Shown here: piece by piece, positions 1-8,843 of the stretch
How the letters are laid out: each line of letters opens with the position of its first letter
Position numbering within the stretch: position 1 is the stretch's first letter
NCBI GenBank assembly: GCA_900755895.1
Contig: CAAEIG010000234.1
Span: 1 to 64,000, forward strand
Reading direction: 5' to 3'
DNA from: Clostridia bacterium
GTDB lineage: Bacteria; Bacillota; Clostridia; Oscillospirales; Acutalibacteraceae
Length of the DNA: 64,000 nucleotides
Position numbers and translations under genes: made by a program
Notes under the pieces: generated by a model
What the model saw: only the letters and a program-made list of their open reading frames with translations
The model's database searches: none
What the model was told of the DNA's origin: nothing

Positions 1-10
1 AATTTTTTCT

Positions 11-38
11 AGTATAGCAGAACAAAACGGAAAGTCAA
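11..38 (-). promoter_or_regulatory. Leftward promoter for a gene off the left edge
   Basis: On the reverse strand TTGACT (33-38) and TATACT (11-16) are separated by 16 bp, a good vegetative promoter pair. No reverse gene lies to its left inside the window, so it would drive a divergent gene beyond the edge. Confidence 0.5.
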
Positions 39-178
39 GAAAAAAGTTTCGCTGGCTTTTTTCATAGCAGTGGAGTGGTGAGACGGCGTTAACGGCGTAG
101 TCCAAGGAAGAAGCCCCACCCTCTCTCACTGGGCTTTGCACTAGTAGAAGTACTATAAAAACTTTTTCTCCCTTCACG

Positions 179-207
179 TTGCTCTTTCCCTCCCTTTCTT
201 GTATAAT
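179..207 (+). promoter_or_regulatory. Promoter of the ABC-F operon
   Basis: TTGCTC (179-184), a 17-bp spacer and TATAAT (202-207) form a sigma-A type promoter ending 48 bp before the ABC-F start codon. Confidence 0.6.
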
Positions 208-254
208 AAAAAGGATTATGAGCAAAAACCATTGGGAAGTGCAGGGGTACCATC

Positions 255-2186
255 ATGGCGATCTTAACGGTAAACAATATCCAACAGAGTTTTGGTGAGG
301 AAGTGATCCTCCAAAACGTCACCTTTGAAATGCAGAAGGGGGAACGTGTGGGGCTGGTGGGAGTCAACGGCAGCGGTAAAACCACGCTGTTCAAGGTCCT
401 TACCGGGGAATACACCCCGGACACTGGCTCGGTGGTCTTTGGTAAGGACACCGTACTGGGGTACATGGAGCAGCATGTTTGCCGGGATTTCCACAAGACC
501 GCTTTTGAGGAAGTCATGACGGTCTTTGCACCTCTTTTGCGCATGGAGCGGGAGCTGGAGGATTTGAACACCTTGCTGTCCGCTCATACCGGCGGTGAAG
601 ACCTGGAGCGGCTGATTCTCCGTCAGACCGACTTAAATGACCGTTTTGTGGACGCTGGGGGCCTCACCTGCCGTTCCAGAGCTCGGAGTGCCCTGATGGG
701 ACTTGGTTTCTCCGAGGATCAGCTGGAAAACCGAGTGGGGGTGCTCTCCGGCGGGCAGAAGGCCAAGCTGCAGCTGGCCAAGATGCTCCTGGGCGGAGCC
801 AATTTGCTGTTGTTGGATGAGCCCACCAACCATTTGGATATCCAGGCGGTGGAGTGGCTGGAGGACTTTTTAAAGAATTATAACGGCGCTTACATTGTCA
901 TCTCCCATGACCGGTATTTCCTGGACAAGGTAACTCAGCGCACCTTGGAGATGGAGGGCAAAAGCGTCACCTCCTATAAGGGCAATTACAGCCGCTATCT
1001 GGAGCTGCGGGCGGAGCACCGGTTGGCCATGCAGCGGGTGTATGAGAGCACCCAGAAAGAGATCACCCGGATTGAGGGGATCATCGAGCAGCAGCGGCGG
1101 TGGAATCAGGAGCGCAACTATGTGACCATTGCCAGCAAGCAGAAGCAGATTGACCGGCTGGAGGCCACATTGGAAAAGCCCGAGGCGGAGCCGGAGTCCA
1201 TCCGCTTTCAATTTAAGGCCAGCAGAAGAGGGGGCAATGATGTGCTCACTGCCCAGGATCTCTCCCTGTCCTTTGGGGGACCGCCCCTGTTTGAGCACGT
1301 GAATTTGGAGATCAAGCACCAGGAGAAGGTGTTCCTCATCGGCCCCAACGGATGCGGCAAGACCTCGCTGTTCAAGATTCTGCTGGGGCAGTACACTCCG
1401 GACAGTGGTTCGGTGCGGTTGGGTTCTGCCATTGACGTGGGCTATTACGAGCAGTCCCAGTTGAGCCTTCACGATGAAAAGACCGTTATGGATGAGATTT
1501 GGGATCTGCATCCCCAGATGACCCAGACGGAAGTGCGTTCTGCCCTGGCGGTGTTCCTGTTCAAAGGGGAAGACGTGTTCAAGCCGGTGGGTGCCCTGTC
1601 CGGCGGAGAGAGGGCCCGGGTGCTGCTGTTGAAGTTGATGCTTTCCAAGGCCAATTTCCTTCTGCTGGACGAGCCCACGAACCATTTGGACATCGGCTCT
1701 TGCGAGGCGTTGGAGGATGCCCTCTCAGGCTATGACGGCACCTTGTTCGTGGTGTCCCACGACCGGTATCTCATCAATAAGCTGGCGGATAAGGTTTATG
1801 TCCTGGGGAAGGACGGAGCCAAGCTCTATCTGGGCAACTATGACAGCTATCTGGATCAGCGGGAGAAGGAACAGCAGGCGGTGGAGGAAGAGCGCCCCGA
1901 ACCCAAGGTGAATCTCTACAAGCTGCGCAAGGAGCGGGAGTCCAATCTGCGTCGCCGGCGGACCGCTCTCAGCCGGTTGGAGAGTCAGATCGAGGAAAAT
2001 GACCGGAAGGTGAAAGCTCTGGAGGAGCAGTTGGCGGACCCGGACTTTGCCGCGGACTATGAGGCGGTGACGCAGGCGTCCCACGAAATTGCCCAGTTGC
2101 ACCAGGAGTCCGAGGATCTGCTGATGGAGTGGACCCAGCTGAGCGAGGAACTGGAACAGCTGGAGAATGGAGAGGCGGACAGTTAA
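255..2186 (+). CDS. ABC-F family ATPase, Uup/EttA-like
   Basis: A soluble 643-residue protein with two ABC ATPase domains and no membrane segment, the layout of ABC-F proteins that act on ribosomes (translation factors or antibiotic-resistance proteins). Domain 1 (about 4-255) has Walker A GVNGSGKTT, signature LSGGQKAK and Walker B LLLLDEPTNHLD. Domain 2 (about 320-535) has GPNGCGKTS, LSGGERAR and FLLLDEPTNHLD. The linker between them (about 240-315) is charged and helical, and the last 80 residues form a coiled coil like the Uup C-terminal domain. The ATG follows GCAGGGG by 7 nt. The MutS-like gene starts 15 nt downstream, so they are probably co-transcribed. The exact ABC-F subfamily cannot be settled by eye. 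Confidence 0.93.
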   Translation: MAILTVNNIQQSFGEEVILQNVTFEMQKGERVGLVGVNGSGKTTLFKVLTGEYTPDTGSVVFGKDTVLGYMEQHVCRDFHKTAFEEVMTVFAPLLRMERELEDLNTLLSAHTGGEDLERLILRQTDLNDRFVDAGGLTCRSRARSALMGLGFSEDQLENRVGVLSGGQKAKLQLAKMLLGGANLLLLDEPTNHLDIQAVEWLEDFLKNYNGAYIVISHDRYFLDKVTQRTLEMEGKSVTSYKGNYSRYLELRAEHRLAMQRVYESTQKEITRIEGIIEQQRRWNQERNYVTIASKQKQIDRLEATLEKPEAEPESIRFQFKASRRGGNDVLTAQDLSLSFGGPPLFEHVNLEIKHQEKVFLIGPNGCGKTSLFKILLGQYTPDSGSVRLGSAIDVGYYEQSQLSLHDEKTVMDEIWDLHPQMTQTEVRSALAVFLFKGEDVFKPVGALSGGERARVLLLKLMLSKANFLLLDEPTNHLDIGSCEALEDALSGYDGTLFVVSHDRYLINKLADKVYVLGKDGAKLYLGNYDSYLDQREKEQQAVEEERPEPKVNLYKLRKERESNLRRRRTALSRLESQIEENDRKVKALEEQLADPDFAADYEAVTQASHEIAQLHQESEDLLMEWTQLSEELEQLENGEADS

Positions 2187-2201
2187 AAAGGGGGAAGCTC
2201 C

Positions 2202-3815
2202 ATGGAAGTGTTGTGGGTGTTCCTGATTCTGCTGGCTGTGGCAGCTGTGGCGGGGGTGCTTTCCAGTTGGGTGTCCAGCCAAAAGCGGTTGCGCCGGCGG
2301 GTGCTGGACCAGTTTGGAAAGCCGCCTCAGGAGGACGGCTCTCTGGAAGGCGTTCCGGACTACGCTGCCTTTTTGGAGGATCTCTCTGTGGACAGCGCCA
2401 CCTGGGAGGACCTGGACATGGACCGGGTGTTCCGCCGGGTAAATGCCTGTCAGAGCTCTGTGGGGGAGCAAGTGCTGTATGCCCAGCTGCACCGGTTGGA
2501 GCTGTTGCCTCATTGGGAGGAACTCCTGTCCCACCTGGAACGTTGTCCCGAAGAGCGGGAGCGGGCCTGGTTGACATTGGCTAAACTGGGAAAGCGCCGG
2601 TCCGGCTATGGCTTGGCGGAATTTCTCTTTGATCCTGAGGAGGTTCCCTTGCTCCTGGGACCGTTCTACCCGTTGTTTGCTTTGTTGCCCTTGGTGGGTC
2701 TGCTGTGCATGGTTTGGGATCTCTGGATTGGAGGTTGCCTGCTGATTGGCTCACTTTGCTGGAATGTGGCACTGTATTACCTGGGAAAGCACCGTGTGCA
2801 GGGAGATTTGGAGCGTTTGCAGGGGTTTTCATCCCTGTTGTGGACCTGCCGTAGACTGACAAAGGAGCTCTCCTTTGTTCCGCTCCAGAACGAAGTGGGA
2901 GAGGCATTGGCTAAATTCCGTCCCCTGGAGGGCAGAGTGGCTGGGGCGAGCGCCAGGGGTTCCGCAGATTGGGAGTTGCTGCAGGAGTACTACCACATTC
3001 TCACTCTGCGGGATTTGAGACTCTATCGGAAAGCTGTCAAGCTGGTGCAGAGCCATCCCCAACAGGCGCAGGAGCTTTTTCAAGCGGTGGGGATGGTGGA
3101 CAGTGCCATTGCGGTGTTGTCCTTTCGGGAGACACTGCCCCATTGGTGCCGGCCCACCTATCATGGGGAGAACGCTCTGGAATTTACCGGGCTGTTTCAC
3201 CCATTGCTTCAAAATCCTGTGGAAAACTCCGGTCGTTTGGAAAAGGATGTGCTTCTCACAGGCTCCAATGCTTCGGGAAAGTCCACCTTTCTCAAAGCGC
3301 TGGCAGTGAACGCCATACTGGGCCAAAGTATTGACACCTGTGCCGGAGAACGTTACGCATATCGGTCTGGGAAGGTGCTCAGCTCCATGGCAGTGCGGGA
3401 CGATATCACAGCGGGGGAAAGCTACTTTATGGCAGAGGTGCGTTCTTTGAAGCGCTTGACTGATGCGGCTCGTACAGGAGGTTGCCTGCTGTTTATTGAC
3501 GAAATCCTCAAAGGCACCAATACAGTGGAGCGTCTTGCCGCGTCCCAGGCGGTGCTGGAAGAGCTCCATCGCCGGGACTGCCTGTGTGTTGCTGCCACTC
3601 ACGACCGGGAGCTGACCGGCCAGTTAGAGGGGAGTTATCACAGTTTTCATTTTCAAGAGCGGCTGACAAAGGACGGCGTGGAATTTGACTATTTGCTGCG
3701 TCCCGGTCCCGCCAATACCCAAAATGCCATCCGTCTGCTGGAATTTCTTGGCTTTTCCCCCTCTACGGTGGAGCGGGCGCAAGAGTTGGCAAAGAGAGGA
3801 GAGATACCCACATGA
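2202..3815 (+). CDS. Membrane-anchored MutS-like ATPase
   Basis: This 537-residue protein ends in a MutS domain V type ATPase: Walker A TGSNASGKST near residue 352, Walker B LLFIDEILKGTN near 430 and a switch histidine in AATHDRE near 467. The mismatch-recognition and connector domains of true MutS are absent. Instead there is an N-terminal hydrophobic helix (about 4-24) and a central pair of hydrophobic segments (about 150-195), so it is predicted to sit in the membrane. Such short membrane MutS-family proteins are known in Firmicutes but their role is undefined, and a mismatch-repair function should not be assumed. The start has AAGGGGGAAG upstream, and the stop overlaps the mtaB start by 4 nt, implying translational coupling. 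Confidence 0.85.
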   Translation: MEVLWVFLILLAVAAVAGVLSSWVSSQKRLRRRVLDQFGKPPQEDGSLEGVPDYAAFLEDLSVDSATWEDLDMDRVFRRVNACQSSVGEQVLYAQLHRLELLPHWEELLSHLERCPEERERAWLTLAKLGKRRSGYGLAEFLFDPEEVPLLLGPFYPLFALLPLVGLLCMVWDLWIGGCLLIGSLCWNVALYYLGKHRVQGDLERLQGFSSLLWTCRRLTKELSFVPLQNEVGEALAKFRPLEGRVAGASARGSADWELLQEYYHILTLRDLRLYRKAVKLVQSHPQQAQELFQAVGMVDSAIAVLSFRETLPHWCRPTYHGENALEFTGLFHPLLQNPVENSGRLEKDVLLTGSNASGKSTFLKALAVNAILGQSIDTCAGERYAYRSGKVLSSMAVRDDITAGESYFMAEVRSLKRLTDAARTGGCLLFIDEILKGTNTVERLAASQAVLEELHRRDCLCVAATHDRELTGQLEGSYHSFHFQERLTKDGVEFDYLLRPGPANTQNAIRLLEFLGFSPSTVERAQELAKRGEIPT

Positions 3816-5104
3816 AGGCAAAAATCATCACCCTTGGCTGCAAGGTGAATCAATATGAATCCGAGGCCATGCTGGAGGCACTGCTCGCCGGCGGGTTTCA
3901 AGAGGCGGGATCCGGTGAGGAGGCCGATGTTGTGGTGGTCAACTCCTGCACGGTGACGGCTACCAGCGACCAGAAGGTCCGCCAGACGTTGCGCCGTGCC
4001 AAGCGGGACAATCCCGGAGCAGTGATGGTGCTTACCGGATGCATGCCCCAGGCATTCCCAGAGGAGGCAGCAGGTTTGCTGGAAGCCGATGTGGTGTTGG
4101 GAAATGCTAGGCGAGGGGATCTGTTGCCCCGGGTGATGGAGTACCTTTCCTCCAAGCAGAGAATCGTGGATATTGCCCCTCACGAGAAGGGGGAAGCCTT
4201 TGAAAAGATGTCTGTGTCTGCGTTTCATGGCAGGACCAGAGCATTTCTGAAGATCCAGGACGGGTGTGACCGGTTCTGTTCCTATTGTATCATCCCCTAT
4301 GCTCGGGGACGGGTGCGCTCCAAGCCCTTGGAGGAGCTTCGGGAGGAAGTGTTGCAGTTGGGGGAGGCCGGGTACCAGGAGGTGGTACTTACAGGCATCA
4401 ATCTGCCGGCCTATGGCAAGGAGCTGGGCCTGCATCTGTGTGATGCAGTGGAAGCTGCTTGTGCAGCGCCTGGGATTCACCGGGTGCGCTTGGGCTCCTT
4501 GGAGCCGGAGCAGTTGACCCCAGAGGTCATTGCCCGCATGGCCAAGGAGGAGAAGCTTTGTCCTCAATTTCACCTGTCCTTGCAGAGCGGCTGTGACGAG
4601 ACTCTTCGCCGGATGAACCGCCACTACACCACCGCGGAGTACCGGGAGATTGTGGAGAATCTCCGGAAAGCTTTCCCCAATTGTGCCATTACCACAGATA
4701 TCATGGTGGGGTTTGCCGGGGAGACCGAGGAAGAGTTTCAAGCCTCCCTGGAATTTGCCAAGGAGATTGCCTTTGCAAAGGTCCATGTGTTTGCCTATTC
4801 ACGACGGCCGGGCACCCGGGCCTATGATATGCCGGACCAGGTGAGCAATCGGTTCAAAGAGGAGCGCAGTCGTAAAATGATCCAGGTGACTAGGGCGACG
4901 CAACAGGCATTTTTGCAGGAACAGGTGGGCCGAGTGGAGGAAGTGCTGTTTGAGCAGCAGAAGGAGCGCGGCCTGTGGGAGGGATATACCCGGAACTATA
5001 CCCATGTCCTGATGCCCAGCGGAAAGGACCTGAGTGGACAGCTGATCCAAACGCGACTAACACAGGTTCAGGGAGAAAGTTGTGTGGCCAAAGTGGAGGC
5101 GTAA
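3812..5104 (+). CDS. mtaB: tRNA t6A37 methylthiotransferase MtaB
   Basis: A 430-residue radical-SAM methylthiotransferase that converts t6A37 to ms2t6A37 in tRNAs reading ANN codons. The N-terminal MTTase domain begins LGCKVNQYESEA and supplies three cluster cysteines (in LGCKVNQ, NSCTVT and LTGCMPQ). The radical-SAM motif is CDRFCSYCIIPYARG (CxxxCxxC) near residue 151, and the last 60 or so residues fit a TRAM RNA-binding domain. Length and order match the MtaB/YqeV branch rather than MiaB or RimO. It is the last gene of the ABC-F/MutS-like operon and is followed by a terminator. Confidence 0.94.
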   Translation: MKAKIITLGCKVNQYESEAMLEALLAGGFQEAGSGEEADVVVVNSCTVTATSDQKVRQTLRRAKRDNPGAVMVLTGCMPQAFPEEAAGLLEADVVLGNARRGDLLPRVMEYLSSKQRIVDIAPHEKGEAFEKMSVSAFHGRTRAFLKIQDGCDRFCSYCIIPYARGRVRSKPLEELREEVLQLGEAGYQEVVLTGINLPAYGKELGLHLCDAVEAACAAPGIHRVRLGSLEPEQLTPEVIARMAKEEKLCPQFHLSLQSGCDETLRRMNRHYTTAEYREIVENLRKAFPNCAITTDIMVGFAGETEEEFQASLEFAKEIAFAKVHVFAYSRRPGTRAYDMPDQVSNRFKEERSRKMIQVTRATQQAFLQEQVGRVEEVLFEQQKERGLWEGYTRNYTHVLMPSGKDLSGQLIQTRLTQVQGESCVAKVEA

Positions 5105-5174
5105 CCTCCTTTTGGAGCCTTTTATGAAGGCGCGATAAATAGAGCGAAATAGCGAAGTTTTGCAGTTAGAGAAT

Positions 5175-5212
5175 GCAGCGTTGCCCCGTCCCTTGGGGAG
5201 CGCTGCTTTTTT
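5175..5212 (+). terminator. Terminator after mtaB
   Basis: GCAGCG (5175-5180) pairs with CGCTGC (5201-5206), supported by an inner CCCC/GGGG pair, and is followed by six T. The rest of 5105-5388 (284 nt) holds no convincing gene. It was checked for a T-box antiterminator and none was found. Confidence 0.7.
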
Positions 5213-5388
5213 GCTGGTGTCTAAGCAAGGTGATAGGTTTCTACCTCCCGATTCCCGAGTGTTAAAAACTTGGCCAAACCGATTCCACCGTGTCCTTTGC
5301 AAGAATTTTACTAGAACTTCTTGTAATTTTTCCCTGGGTATGGCATGATTAAAGAAAACCATTCTTTTCGGAAAGGGCGGTCCTTTTC

Positions 5389-6684
5389 ATGCCAAAAAGT
5401 GAGAAAAAATTTACGAAAACGGAGAAGAGTTGGATCCTCTATGACTGGGCCAATTCGGTGTATGCCACCAATATCATGGCGGTGCTGTTTCCCATCTATT
5501 TTGGCAGTGTTTGCCAGGCCGCCGGTGCCGACAACTTGGTGCTGTGGTCCTATGGCACTTCGGTGGCAACATTCCTCACAGCAGTGTTGGCTCCGATTTT
5601 GGGATCTTTAGCGGATCACAAGGGTCACAAGAAGCGGCTCTTTGTGGCTTGTTTGGCCTTGGGCGTGCTCTTTACGCTGTTCAGTGCCCTGACGGATGAC
5701 TACCGGGGGTTGCTGGTGGGATATGTGGTGTCCCATATTGGGTTTTCTGGGTCCTGCCTGTTCTATGATGCGTTCCTCACCGACGTGACCACCCGTGAGC
5801 GTATGGATCGGGTTTCGGCCTGGGGCTATGCCATGGGATACATCGGTGGCAGCACCATTCCTTTTGTCCTGTCCATCGTGATCCTCTTTGTCATGGGCAT
5901 GGAGAACCCCGTGGCCTTTAAGCTGGTGATTTTGCTGACCAGCTTGTGGTGGCTTGTGTTCAGCATCCCCTTCCTGAAAAACGTTCATCAGGTGCACTAT
6001 GTGGAGGCCAAACGTGGTCTGATGCGCTCCACCTTGCGGAATCTGTGGGCCACTGCCAAGGATATTTTCACGCATAAGCGGGTGTTCTTCTTCCTGATTG
6101 CCTATTTCTTCTACATTGACGGCGTCAACACCATCATCTCCGTGTCCACGTCCTATGGCACCAAACTGGGCCTGGACACGGTCAGCATGATTCTTGCCCT
6201 GCTGGTGACCCAGATTGTGGCCATGCCTTTTTCCATCCTCTTCGGCAAGCTGGCGGGAAAGTTCAGTCCTATCAATCTGTTGTGCGGAGCTGTAGGGGTG
6301 TATTTCTTCATCACAGTGGTGGGCTTCTTTATGGGCTTCATCATTGAGCAGAACCCCAATGATCCCGGTGCTCTGGCAATGTCTCAAACGCTGTTCTGGT
6401 GTATGGCATTCCTGGTGGGAACGGTGCAGGGAGGCATCCAGGCGCTGTCCCGGTCCCATTTTGGCAAGCTGATTCCAGCGGACCGTTCCAATGAGTATTT
6501 TGGGTTCTTCGATATCTTCGGGAAATTCGCCGCAGTGATCGGCCCTCTGCTGGTGGGCATTTTCACTCAGCTGACCGGTCGGGATTCCATCGGCGTCATC
6601 AGCTTGGCGCTGCTGTTCTTGGTGGGTGAGGCCATCCTTTTTGGAGGGCGGAAGACGCTCTTTGCCTCCAAAGCACAGGAGTGA
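5389..6684 (+). CDS. MFS transporter, UMF1/Atg22-like family
   Basis: A 431-residue integral membrane protein with about 12 hydrophobic segments. The N-terminal KSWILYDWANSVYATNIM is characteristic of the UMF1 (vacuole effluxer Atg22-like) branch of the major facilitator superfamily. The substrate is unknown; distant family members have been linked to amino-acid or small-solute efflux. It is a single gene preceded by AAAGGGCGG, and it ends at a hairpin that also serves nrdR coming from the opposite strand. No neighbour points to a substrate. Confidence 0.85.
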   Translation: MPKSEKKFTKTEKSWILYDWANSVYATNIMAVLFPIYFGSVCQAAGADNLVLWSYGTSVATFLTAVLAPILGSLADHKGHKKRLFVACLALGVLFTLFSALTDDYRGLLVGYVVSHIGFSGSCLFYDAFLTDVTTRERMDRVSAWGYAMGYIGGSTIPFVLSIVILFVMGMENPVAFKLVILLTSLWWLVFSIPFLKNVHQVHYVEAKRGLMRSTLRNLWATAKDIFTHKRVFFFLIAYFFYIDGVNTIISVSTSYGTKLGLDTVSMILALLVTQIVAMPFSILFGKLAGKFSPINLLCGAVGVYFFITVVGFFMGFIIEQNPNDPGALAMSQTLFWCMAFLVGTVQGGIQALSRSHFGKLIPADRSNEYFGFFDIFGKFAAVIGPLLVGIFTQLTGRDSIGVISLALLFLVGEAILFGGRKTLFASKAQE

Positions 6685-6705
6685 ACAGCTATAAAGAAAG
6701 CAAAA

Positions 6706-6739
6706 GAAAACACGGTCCCTTTGATGGGACCGTGTTTTC
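6706..6739. terminator. Bidirectional terminator between MFS gene and nrdR
   Basis: A 14-bp stem (GAAAACACGGTCCC, loop TTTGAT, GGGACCGTGTTTTC) has T-rich flanks on both strands and lies between two convergent stop codons. Confidence 0.9.
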
Positions 6740-6760
6740 TTTTTTGGACGGATGTAAGGA

Positions 6761-7225
6761 TCAGCTGTCCTTTTTGCTGTTGATAATTTTGGAGAGCTCC
6801 TCCATAAAACTGTTGATGTCCTTAAATTGGCGATAGACCGAGGCAAACCGCACGTAAGCTACCTCGTCCACATTTTTCAGCTTTTCCATGGCGTAGGTGC
6901 CAATGCGCTGGGAGGAAACCTCCCGATCCAGGGAGTTTTGCAGCAGGTTTTCGATCTCATCCACAATGTGCTCCAGAGTGTCCATGGAGACGGGCCGTTT
7001 TTCACAGGCTCTCAGCAGACCGTTTAACAGCTTGCTCCGGTCAAAGGTTTCCCGAGATTTGTCCTTTTTGATGACAACAATGGGCACATTTTCAATGACC
7101 TCATAGGTGGTAAAGCGCTTGGCGCATTTCATGCATTCCCGGCGGCGGCGGATGCGTTCACCCTCGTCGGTAGGGCGGGAATCAATGACGCGGCTCTCGC
7201 TGAAGCCGCAATAAGGGCATTTCAA
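6761..7225 (-). CDS. nrdR: Transcriptional repressor NrdR
   Basis: A 154-residue ribonucleotide-reductase repressor. The N-terminal zinc ribbon has [20 protein letters not shown] and, 25-28 residues on, CMKC; it is followed by an ATP-cone domain (from about residue 49, [13 protein letters not shown]) that senses ATP/dATP. I place the start at a TTG (7225) because AGGAGGTG lies 6 nt upstream and the protein then begins LKCPYCG as in the family. A longer reading frame exists upstream but would cover the ribosome site. No ribonucleotide reductase gene is in the window, so it must act in trans. Confidence 0.95.
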   Translation of the reverse strand: MKCPYCGFSESRVIDSRPTDEGERIRRRRECMKCAKRFTTYEVIENVPIVVIKKDKSRETFDRSKLLNGLLRACEKRPVSMDTLEHIVDEIENLLQNSLDREVSSQRIGTYAMEKLKNVDEVAYVRFASVYRQFKDINSFMEELSKIINSKKDS

Positions 7226-7325
7226 AGCAAAGCACCTCCTGGTGTGGTTGGCGGTCCGGCCTGGCACAGGCAAAACCTATTGTAGACATTATACCTCAAA
7301 AGAAGGTGAAAAAGCAAGAAATTTG

Positions 7326-8120
7326 TCAGGAAACGGGGCCTTCAAAGGAATTTTTTGTGAAGTACAGAGAATTTTGCAGCTCAGAAATCTCCTTGAAGTT
7401 CTCTCGGTACACCTCTGTAATCACGCTTCCAGTATAGTCCAGTTCCTCCAACGCCTGGCGCAAGGGGAGGAAGTTCCCTTTCCCGGCTCCCGGCAGCAGA
7501 CAGGAGTGACGCTCGTCCCAGTCGCTGAGATGAACATGAACCAGCCTGTGTCCCATCGCCCGGAGCATCTCCTGCCAAGGAGTGCCTACCATGCGGCACT
7601 GTTTCACGTCCAGCACAAAGGCGCATTGATCCCCTAGAAAGTCCCTCATACCTGCCACGAAGGCCGGATCTGCAGCCCGGAAACGACGCACGCACTCCTG
7701 AGCCGGGTGGGCGCCTTCTAGGTCGCCCAGGCGGTAGAGCTCTCCAAAGCGCTGCCAGTAGCCCTGATCGGTGAGTTTACCGTGGCCCTGGGGTTGACCG
7801 TGGATCACCACCCATTTGCCCCCTAAATAGGCCGCAGCGGCAAAATAACGGCGATAGAAGTCAAAGGCTTCCTTCGTGCGGCGGGGATAGTCCCCAAAGA
7901 GCAGGGAGGACTCCACTGCAGAGGTGAAGGGATGGACGGAGACAAATTCTGCTCCCACTGCGTCTGCCCGGCGCTTCAATTCCCGGAGAAAGGGAGGTTG
8001 CAATTCCTCTATACAATTGAGGAACACCTCAAACCGGCGGTATCCCAGGTCCAACAGGGTCTGCAGAGCCCGCTCGGTCTCCATGGGGTAAAGGCAGGCG
8101 GTGCTGATGCCGGTGTTCAA
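7326..8120 (-). CDS. Sugar phosphate isomerase/epimerase (TIM barrel)
   Basis: A 264-residue AP_endonuc_2-type TIM-barrel protein. Family features include an early NTGISTACLYP strand, VVIHGQPQGHG near the middle, FVLDVKQCRMVG and LVHVHLSDWDERHSCLLPGAGKG (metal-binding His/Asp/Glu positions), and a C-terminal ITEVYREN. Members isomerise or epimerise sugars and related polyols; the substrate here is unknown. The start is taken as TTG at 8120, 8 nt after GGAAAGGAG, which lies in the last codons of the upstream DUF1836 gene. The two are therefore an operon with coupled translation. Confidence 0.8.
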   Translation of the reverse strand: MNTGISTACLYPMETERALQTLLDLGYRRFEVFLNCIEELQPPFLRELKRRADAVGAEFVSVHPFTSAVESSLLFGDYPRRTKEAFDFYRRYFAAAAYLGGKWVVIHGQPQGHGKLTDQGYWQRFGELYRLGDLEGAHPAQECVRRFRAADPAFVAGMRDFLGDQCAFVLDVKQCRMVGTPWQEMLRAMGHRLVHVHLSDWDERHSCLLPGAGKGNFLPLRQALEELDYTGSVITEVYRENFKEISELQNSLYFTKNSFEGPVS

Positions 8121-8125
8121 TGAGG

Positions 8126-8671
8126 TCACTCCTTTCCTTTGGTTGAGGGGCCGTCTTTAGCCAGTTCCCACAGAATTCGTTGGGCAGCGGCCCGCTTGGC
8201 ATTGGCCTCAGCGGCTAGCAGGAGAGCGGCTTGCTTCAAGTCAGCGCCAGTCTGACAGGTTTGTTGCAACGAGTGGCAGGTTTCCTGGATGGCGCTGCAA
8301 TGGGCTTGCCGAAATAGCTCATAGGTATCATTGCTCATTTCCGTACCGCCAAAGAGCGTTTGGATATCCTGGATGGATAACACCTGTTTGAGCATGCATA
8401 CGGCCATCAGCCCGGCCAAATGTTCTTTGGTATACTTCTTCTTTTCAGGATGGGGAATCAGCCCGTGTTTGACGTAGTTGTTAATCATGGAACTGGTCAG
8501 CAGGCCGCTGCCTTCCTCCGGCTGAAAGAGCCGCAGGCTCTCCCCCAGGTAGAGGATCACCTGATCCATGTACAGGGGAATTCCCGGCAGCTCCTCCCAG
8601 GCGGGGGGCGCGGATTGTTCGCCCTCTTTTGCCCAGTCTGCCACGGCCTGGGCGGCGGTTTGCTCTTCCAT
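8126..8671 (-). CDS. DUF1836 domain protein
   Basis: A 181-residue protein matching the DUF1836 family by its middle region: LLTSSMINNYVKHGLIPHP, then KKYTKEHLAGLMAVCMLKQVLSIQDIQTLF (residues about 55-115). That pattern resembles a MerR-like winged helix (helix, basic wing, then effector helices), so a DNA-binding role is plausible but not shown. AGGAG precedes the ATG. It is the first gene of a two-gene reverse operon with the TIM-barrel isomerase and is divergent from pcrA. Confidence 0.75.
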   Translation of the reverse strand: MEEQTAAQAVADWAKEGEQSAPPAWEELPGIPLYMDQVILYLGESLRLFQPEEGSGLLTSSMINNYVKHGLIPHPEKKKYTKEHLAGLMAVCMLKQVLSIQDIQTLFGGTEMSNDTYELFRQAHCSAIQETCHSLQQTCQTGADLKQAALLLAAEANAKRAAAQRILWELAKDGPSTKGKE

Positions 8672-8753
8672 TGGGGTTCGGCTCCTTTGCGAGAATTTAC
8701 AGCTTGTTTTTCTCCAGTTTACAGGGAAAATCGGCGGTTGTCAAATCCGGGCG

Positions 8754-8782
8754 TTGCTTTCCCCGGCAAGATACGGTACAAT
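8754..8782 (+). promoter_or_regulatory. Promoter of pcrA
   Basis: TTGCTT (8754-8759), 17 bp, TACAAT (8777-8782), located 61 bp before the chosen pcrA start and 80 bp from the divergent DUF1836 start. Confidence 0.65.
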
Positions 8783-8843
8783 AGCAGGGAAGACAAGAGC
8801 GAATGGGCCCGGATTTGCCGGGAAGAGAAAGGTACTATATACT

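Noticed and set aside
5105..5388. T-box riboswitch in the leader of the MFS gene
   Set aside because: No antiterminator consensus (AGGGTGGNACCGCG-like) is present, and the gene is not an amino-acid synthesis or tRNA gene.
5608..6846. Long reverse frame over the MFS transporter
   Set aside because: Antisense to a clear transporter and over the shared terminator and nrdR end; composition is His/Gln-rich noise.
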